Below, in pieces: positions 59,930 to 64,000 of a stretch of 64,000 bases of DNA. Positions within the stretch are counted from its first letter, which is position 1, and each line of letters begins with the position of its first letter. The DNA comes from Kosmotogaceae bacterium UBA1373 (lineage in GTDB: Bacteria > Thermotogota > Thermotogae > Petrotogales > Kosmotogaceae). The DNA lies in NCBI GenBank assembly GCA_002305955.1, contig DBRH01000012.1, positions 229,981-293,980 of the forward strand, written 5' to 3'. The translations under genes and the position numbers were made by a program. The notes below the pieces were generated by a model that was not told where the DNA came from, ran no database searches, and worked only from the letters and a program-made list of their open reading frames with translations.

Positions 59930-60883
59930 CTAACGCAGTTCGACTCTGGGGTCGATTACTGTGTATAGGATATCTACAAGGATATTGAGCAGCACTATCA
60001 AAACACCTATGAATAGCACTATTCCCTGTACCACGGGGTAGTCTCGCTCGTTGACCACCTGCAGCAGAAGCCTTCCCATTCCGGGAAGGGCGAACATGTT
60101 TTCTATCACGATCGTTCCCCCAAGGAGATAACCCAGCTGTATCCCCGATAAAGTGACTACCGGGATCAGGGCGTTCTTGAGCACATGTTTCATTATCAGG
60201 TTTCTGGAATTGACTCCCTTGGCCCTGGCCGTTCTTACGTAATCCTGGGTAAGAATATCGAGCATCGAGGTTCTGGTCATTCTCAGGATCTGCGCCGATA
60301 CCATCAATCCGAGTGTAAGAGAGGGCAACAACATAACCTGGAGATTATCGATCAGATTGCTCGACATACTCACGTAGCCGAAGAGATTGAAGTTCTCGAA
60401 AACTCCCGAGAAGAGAACTATGAGAATCGCCCCCACCCAGAAGGATGGGGACGAAAGACCAATCAGCCCTATTACCCTTACTACATTGTCGATGAACGAG
60501 TTCCTCTTAACCGCCGAGATTATTCCCAGAGGTATCCCGATAACTAGAGCGAAGAAGAGCGAAAAAACGGCCAGTTCCAGAGTCACGGGGAATCTCTCGC
60601 CCAGGAGTTCGGTTACGCTCTTGCCTGTTCTCAAAGAGGTCCCGAGGTTGAAAGTGAAAAGATTCTTCACCCAGATTCCGTACTGTACTATCAGGGGCTT
60701 ATCGAGACCGTACTCTCTGTAGAGCTCCTCTATCTGGTCCTGGGTCAGATAGTTCTGTGTCCCTAACATTATATCTACTACATCTCCAGGAACAAGGTGT
60801 ATGGCCAGGAAGACCATGAAAGTAACCAGCAGTACAGTCGGGACGGCAGACAGTAACCTTCTTATAATGTAGCCGAACTCCAT
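59930..60883 (-). CDS. Peptide ABC transporter permease, DppB/OppB-like
   Basis: The 317-residue membrane protein begins with the family start YIIRRLLSAVPTVLLVTFMVF, then HLVPGDVVDIMLG and GLDKPLIVQYGIWVKNLFTF, and has the segment DYVRTARAKGVNSRNLIMKHVLKNALIPV as its coupling loop. It pairs with DppC. The start codon has GGGGGCG upstream, 10 nt after the binding-protein stop. Confidence 0.9.
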   Translation of the reverse strand: MEFGYIIRRLLSAVPTVLLVTFMVFLAIHLVPGDVVDIMLGTQNYLTQDQIEELYREYGLDKPLIVQYGIWVKNLFTFNLGTSLRTGKSVTELLGERFPVTLELAVFSLFFALVIGIPLGIISAVKRNSFIDNVVRVIGLIGLSSPSFWVGAILIVLFSGVFENFNLFGYVSMSSNLIDNLQVMLLPSLTLGLMVSAQILRMTRTSMLDILTQDYVRTARAKGVNSRNLIMKHVLKNALIPVVTLSGIQLGYLLGGTIVIENMFALPGMGRLLLQVVNERDYPVVQGIVLFIGVLIVLLNILVDILYTVIDPRVELR

Positions 60884-60893
60884 TTACGCCCCC

Positions 60894-62390
60894 TTATTTC
60901 TTGGAAGTCTCTCTAAGGAAAATAAGGCTTTCATTCGCCAGAGACCTGAACCCTTCTACGCTGTTGTTGGTTGCGAAGAGCGTATTGGCCGAGTACAGGA
61001 AGATAATCGGAGATTCTGTAACCAGAATCTTTTGCAACTGGTTGTATATTTTCTGCCTTTCGTTTATGTCGGCCTCGCTTCTTCCCCTGTCGAGCAGGGC
61101 GTCAACCTCGGGGTTGCTATAGAGGAAGACGTTCGTAGAACCACCTGTGTGGAAAGTTCTGTTGAACTGTATGTCGGGATCGATAGAACCACTGTTGAGT
61201 GAAATGAAGGAGTCGAAGTCGCTCTCTCTCCATTTGCTTATAAATATACCCCACTCCACAAGGTTTATCTTAGCTCTGACACCGACCTCTGCAAGCTGCG
61301 CCTGAATGACCTGGGCAACTTTGTCGAAACTGTATCTCTGGGAGGCCACTATCTCGAACTCAAAACCGTTAGGATATCCGGCTTCGGTTAGGAGCTCTCT
61401 AGCCTTTGCGGGGTTGTATGTGTATTCACTGAATTGAGAGGGTTTCATCGCCCAGAACTCCAATTCGGGATTGAGCGGACCGGTCACCGCACCCTCGTCG
61501 AAGGCGACGAGTTTGACGATCATTTCTCTATTGATAGCGTAATTCAGGGCATTTCTCACCTTGGGGTTGCTGAGCGGCCCCCTCGTGGTGTTTATTCCCA
61601 GAAGGTAATAGCTGAGCACCGCATTTCTGTGGATCTTGAATCTGTCTGTCGGTAGTTGATTCAAGCTGAGCGGCTCGTTTATTCTTGCCAGATCAACGTC
61701 ACCGTTTCTCAGTGCCGAAACCCTGGTCACCTCTTCGGGCATGATCATCATTTTGATCTCGTCCAGGTAAGGAAGGCCCTCGATGAAATACTCCGTGTTT
61801 CTCTTGAGAGTTATGTAGTTGCCCGCTACATAATCGGCAAGTTCGAAGGGTCCTGTTCCGTTGGCCGAGAGCTGGAGATTGGCTCCCGATTCCACAAACT
61901 TCTTGGAGAGGATTGAGCTGTTGACACCGGCGAAGTTCGGCAAAAGCGAGGCGGCCATTGGGATGGTGAGCTTGAACTCGATCTTGTTACCGTCAACGAC
62001 CTTTATCGAACTGACTTCCTTGTAGTAGGTCGCGGCCGGGGCCTTGGTGTCGGGGTTCATTAGCCTTTCAAACGTGAAAATCACGTCCTCCGAGGTTAAT
62101 GGATCTCCGCTATGGAATTTCACACCATCTCTCAGCTTGAAGAGAATAGTGTACGGATCAACCACTTCGAAGCTTTCGGCAAGATTTGGTACCAGGTTCA
62201 TACTTTCATCGTACCTCAACAGACCGTCATAAACGTTTTCCAGCACCCTGTGCGAAGCGAAAGCCGTGACCAGTGTAGGATCGAGGCCAACCGGTTCGGT
62301 TTCGATGGCCATCACCAGCTTCCCAGGGGAGCCTGCTAATAACGTAACAGCTAACAAAGCCAGAACCAAAATCTGAAAGAACCTTTTCAT
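60894..62390 (-). CDS. Peptide ABC transporter substrate-binding protein (DppA/OppA family 5)
   Basis: The 498-residue protein has a signal peptide (KRFFQILVLALLAVTLLAG) and the family 5 fold: EPVGLDPTLVTAFASHRVLENVYDGLLRYDE, PNLAESFEVVDPYTILFKLRDGVKFHSGDPLTSEDV and LTEAGYPNGFEFEI. It captures oligopeptides or, in Thermotogota, sometimes oligosaccharides. ATG 62390 follows AAGGAGGTGG. First gene of the three-gene transporter operon. Confidence 0.9.
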   Translation of the reverse strand: MKRFFQILVLALLAVTLLAGSPGKLVMAIETEPVGLDPTLVTAFASHRVLENVYDGLLRYDESMNLVPNLAESFEVVDPYTILFKLRDGVKFHSGDPLTSEDVIFTFERLMNPDTKAPAATYYKEVSSIKVVDGNKIEFKLTIPMAASLLPNFAGVNSSILSKKFVESGANLQLSANGTGPFELADYVAGNYITLKRNTEYFIEGLPYLDEIKMMIMPEEVTRVSALRNGDVDLARINEPLSLNQLPTDRFKIHRNAVLSYYLLGINTTRGPLSNPKVRNALNYAINREMIVKLVAFDEGAVTGPLNPELEFWAMKPSQFSEYTYNPAKARELLTEAGYPNGFEFEIVASQRYSFDKVAQVIQAQLAEVGVRAKINLVEWGIFISKWRESDFDSFISLNSGSIDPDIQFNRTFHTGGSTNVFLYSNPEVDALLDRGRSEADINERQKIYNQLQKILVTESPIIFLYSANTLFATNNSVEGFRSLANESLIFLRETSKK

Positions 62391-62416
62391 ACAGCCACCT
62401 CCTTGTAGTAGCGCAC

Positions 62417-64000
62417 TCAATTGTATTCATTCAGAAGCACTGGGTTACCTGCCGATAGAACGTCGTATATTAGCAGTCTGTTTCCCGCCCTTACGGCGAG
62501 AAGTCTTCCCGAAATCCTTATCTCCTCGACCTGCGAAATCTCTATATCCCTCAAAATCACAGGTTGGGACGGACTGGAAATGTCTATTATCGAGACCCCT
62601 TTGTCCGTTATGGCATAGATAATGTTGTTCGATACAAAGAGCTTCAAGACTATGTAGTATTTCCCTAAATTGCTCCTGACAGACCGGGAAAGGTCTATCA
62701 TTTTAAGTCCGCCGTCTATACCAGCCTCTCCAGAGAAGACCAGGTCCTGAACGGCCACGACAGATCTGGCGTAACCGTTGAGAGAGACTGTGAACCTCGA
62801 GGAGACATCCCCGTACGAAGAGCCACTCCTCTCGAGCACCTTTATCCCGGAAAGCGCATCGGCGAGATAGATCCTTGAAAGATCCTCGCTGACAAACATA
62901 TCGACCGGCGTTGTCCAGTCTCTGAAGACGCTTTCGCTCCTGATCGGTATCCCTCTGTTGTCGAGCGAGATTCTGAGAACCACCGCGGCGCTCTTGGTAT
63001 CCAGCAGCCAGAGATAACCGCCGGCCAGTACGAGTGTCTCGGGACTGGTTCCCGTGTTCAGACTCGAAACCGTCTCGATGGTGGTTCCGCTGACCCTCAG
63101 TGTCACGAGTCTTCCGGTGTCATCAACCATATAGATCAGATCGCCGTTGGTGACCGGGGAAACCTTTCCCTGGTACTGGTAGGGGTTCCTGATCACGCTA
63201 ACTGTACCGGATGTATTATCCATAGAGATAACATTCAACGTACCGTTAACGTACACAGCCACCGTAGTGGAATCGGAAACCTGAACAGGCCTGCTCTCGG
63301 TGGAGAACTGCCAGAGCGGCGATGAGGAGACCAGATTTCCACCCTCCCAAAGTTCAACCCTCCAGAAGTAAGTGGTTTCCATCTCCAGCTCGCCCGTGTA
63401 AGCGAAGGAGCTGGAGGCCGAGGTTCCGACCATCGGCAGGAACGATCTCGAAGTACCGAGATAGATCCTGAACTCACCACCGGTCGTTCCCTGCGTTCGC
63501 CAGGAGAGGACCGGTTTAATGCCTATCCCTTCACTCCCGTTCGATGGAGACGGAGTGTCGATAGTCACGGCTCTCTGGGTCGTTGTGAAACGCCTCAGAG
63601 GAGAATCGAGCGTTATCCTGCCGTCGCTCACTCTGATATACCAGCCATAGCTGTTGCCCGGCTCAAGGTTGGTCACCGTGAAGGAATTAGAGGTTATACT
63701 CTCGCTTACAAGGAGCATATCGTTGTTTTTCCCAAAGTACAGAGAGAAACTTAAACGGTCGCCATCTTCGTCGCTGGCCGACCATCTCAATTCGACGGAA
63801 CTCTGATCGACTACTGCACCCTCTTGCGGTGACGTGAGAGCTATAAGCGGCGGGTTGTTTGTAATTTCTGACGGAACTTCGAACCTTCTTATCTCGCTTC
63901 TGGAAGTATTTCCACTCACGTCTGTGAGCTGTACGTACCACTCGTACAACTTTCCTCCACCGAGTCTTCCGATGGTATAGGACCTAGAGTTAGGACCGAT
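62417..64000 (-). CDS. Large surface protein with FN3-like repeats and a C-terminal beta-propeller (5' truncated)
   Basis: The frame is open to base 64000, so the N-terminus is outside the window; 527 residues are visible. The first third holds three FN3/Ig-like modules with the repeated pattern of Trp/Tyr (YEWYVQLTD, YGWYIRVSD, YFWRVELWEGG) at regular distance. The last part (about 300 residues) has propeller-like repeats (GDLIYMVDDTGRLVTLRV, GGYLWLLDTKSAAVVLRI, SRIYLADALSGIKVLE, NNIIYAITDKGVSIIDI). It lies 26 nt upstream of the peptide transporter, probably in one operon. It may be a toga-associated adhesin or binding protein. No named family is recognised. Confidence 0.65.
   Translation of the reverse strand: MGPNSRSYTIGRLGGGKLYEWYVQLTDVSGNTSRSEIRRFEVPSEITNNPPLIALTSPQEGAVVDQSSVELRWSASDEDGDRLSFSLYFGKNNDMLLVSESITSNSFTVTNLEPGNSYGWYIRVSDGRITLDSPLRRFTTTQRAVTIDTPSPSNGSEGIGIKPVLSWRTQGTTGGEFRIYLGTSRSFLPMVGTSASSSFAYTGELEMETTYFWRVELWEGGNLVSSSPLWQFSTESRPVQVSDSTTVAVYVNGTLNVISMDNTSGTVSVIRNPYQYQGKVSPVTNGDLIYMVDDTGRLVTLRVSGTTIETVSSLNTGTSPETLVLAGGYLWLLDTKSAAVVLRISLDNRGIPIRSESVFRDWTTPVDMFVSEDLSRIYLADALSGIKVLERSGSSYGDVSSRFTVSLNGYARSVVAVQDLVFSGEAGIDGGLKMIDLSRSVRSNLGKYYIVLKLFVSNNIIYAITDKGVSIIDISSPSQPVILRDIEISQVEEIRISGRLLAVRAGNRLLIYDVLSAGNPVLLNEYN

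Overview
The window looks like a chromosome segment of a mesophilic member of the Thermotogota, most likely a Mesotoga-type (Kosmotogales) bacterium. This is inference from gene content: sugar and oligopeptide ABC transporters, SpoVS, PPDK, NuoE/NuoF-type diaphorase subunits, a GlpP antiterminator, an AsnRS-derived asparagine synthetase and many TTG/GTG starts. No database search was possible. Coding density is very high. Several convergent gene pairs overlap by 4 to 26 bp, and many promoters are of the extended -10 type (TGnTATAAT). I see no rRNA, CRISPR array, insertion sequence or prophage.

Layout. 1-5.5 kb: the end of a ThrE-like exporter, a DUF2089 gene, a cobamide-methyltransferase-like URO-D protein on the opposite strand, then hydrolase - DUF523/DUF1722 - class II photolyase. 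5.5-10.5 kb: a PrcB-domain protein, a complete sugar ABC importer without ATPase (binding protein, MalF-like, MalG-like), and a beta-propeller protein. 10.6-16.6 kb: a small orphan gene followed by a three-gene cassette: a 681-aa protein of unknown family, a BrxD/DUF2791-like ATPase and an Lhr-like helicase. 16.7-24.6 kb: WrbA with a palindromic operator, then a minus-strand operon of exported protein, DctM-like permease, 58-aa membrane peptide, AstE/M14-like hydrolase and two secreted C69 dipeptidases.

25-41 kb: MATE pump, a possible small RNA locus, GNAT, uracil permease, a 54-aa gene, ferritin-like protein, SpoVS, an oadB-korD-korA operon that lacks korB and korC, ppdK, MFS, an orphan sugar-binding protein, and an apt-pgi-orf84-coaE operon. 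41-46 kb: two NuoE/NuoF-type diaphorase sets without a hydrogenase catalytic subunit; the second NuoF has lost its N-terminal and C-terminal Fe-S sites. 46-54 kb: lytic transglycosylase, GH13 enzyme, EamA exporter, smc and a radical SAM gene.

54-59 kb holds the most striking regulation. An asparagine synthetase of the AsnRS-paralog (AS-AR) type lies behind a 23-codon leader peptide with four consecutive Asn codons and a strong terminator, which is the architecture of ribosome-mediated attenuation. A tRNA-Asn gene lies immediately downstream on the other strand. Next to it, a three-gene glycerol-3-phosphate oxidation operon carries a terminator hairpin just before its ribosome binding site and is divergent from a glpP antiterminator gene. 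59-64 kb: an oligopeptide ABC transporter (DppA, B, C, no ATPases seen) and the 3' part of a large FN3/beta-propeller protein cut by the window edge.
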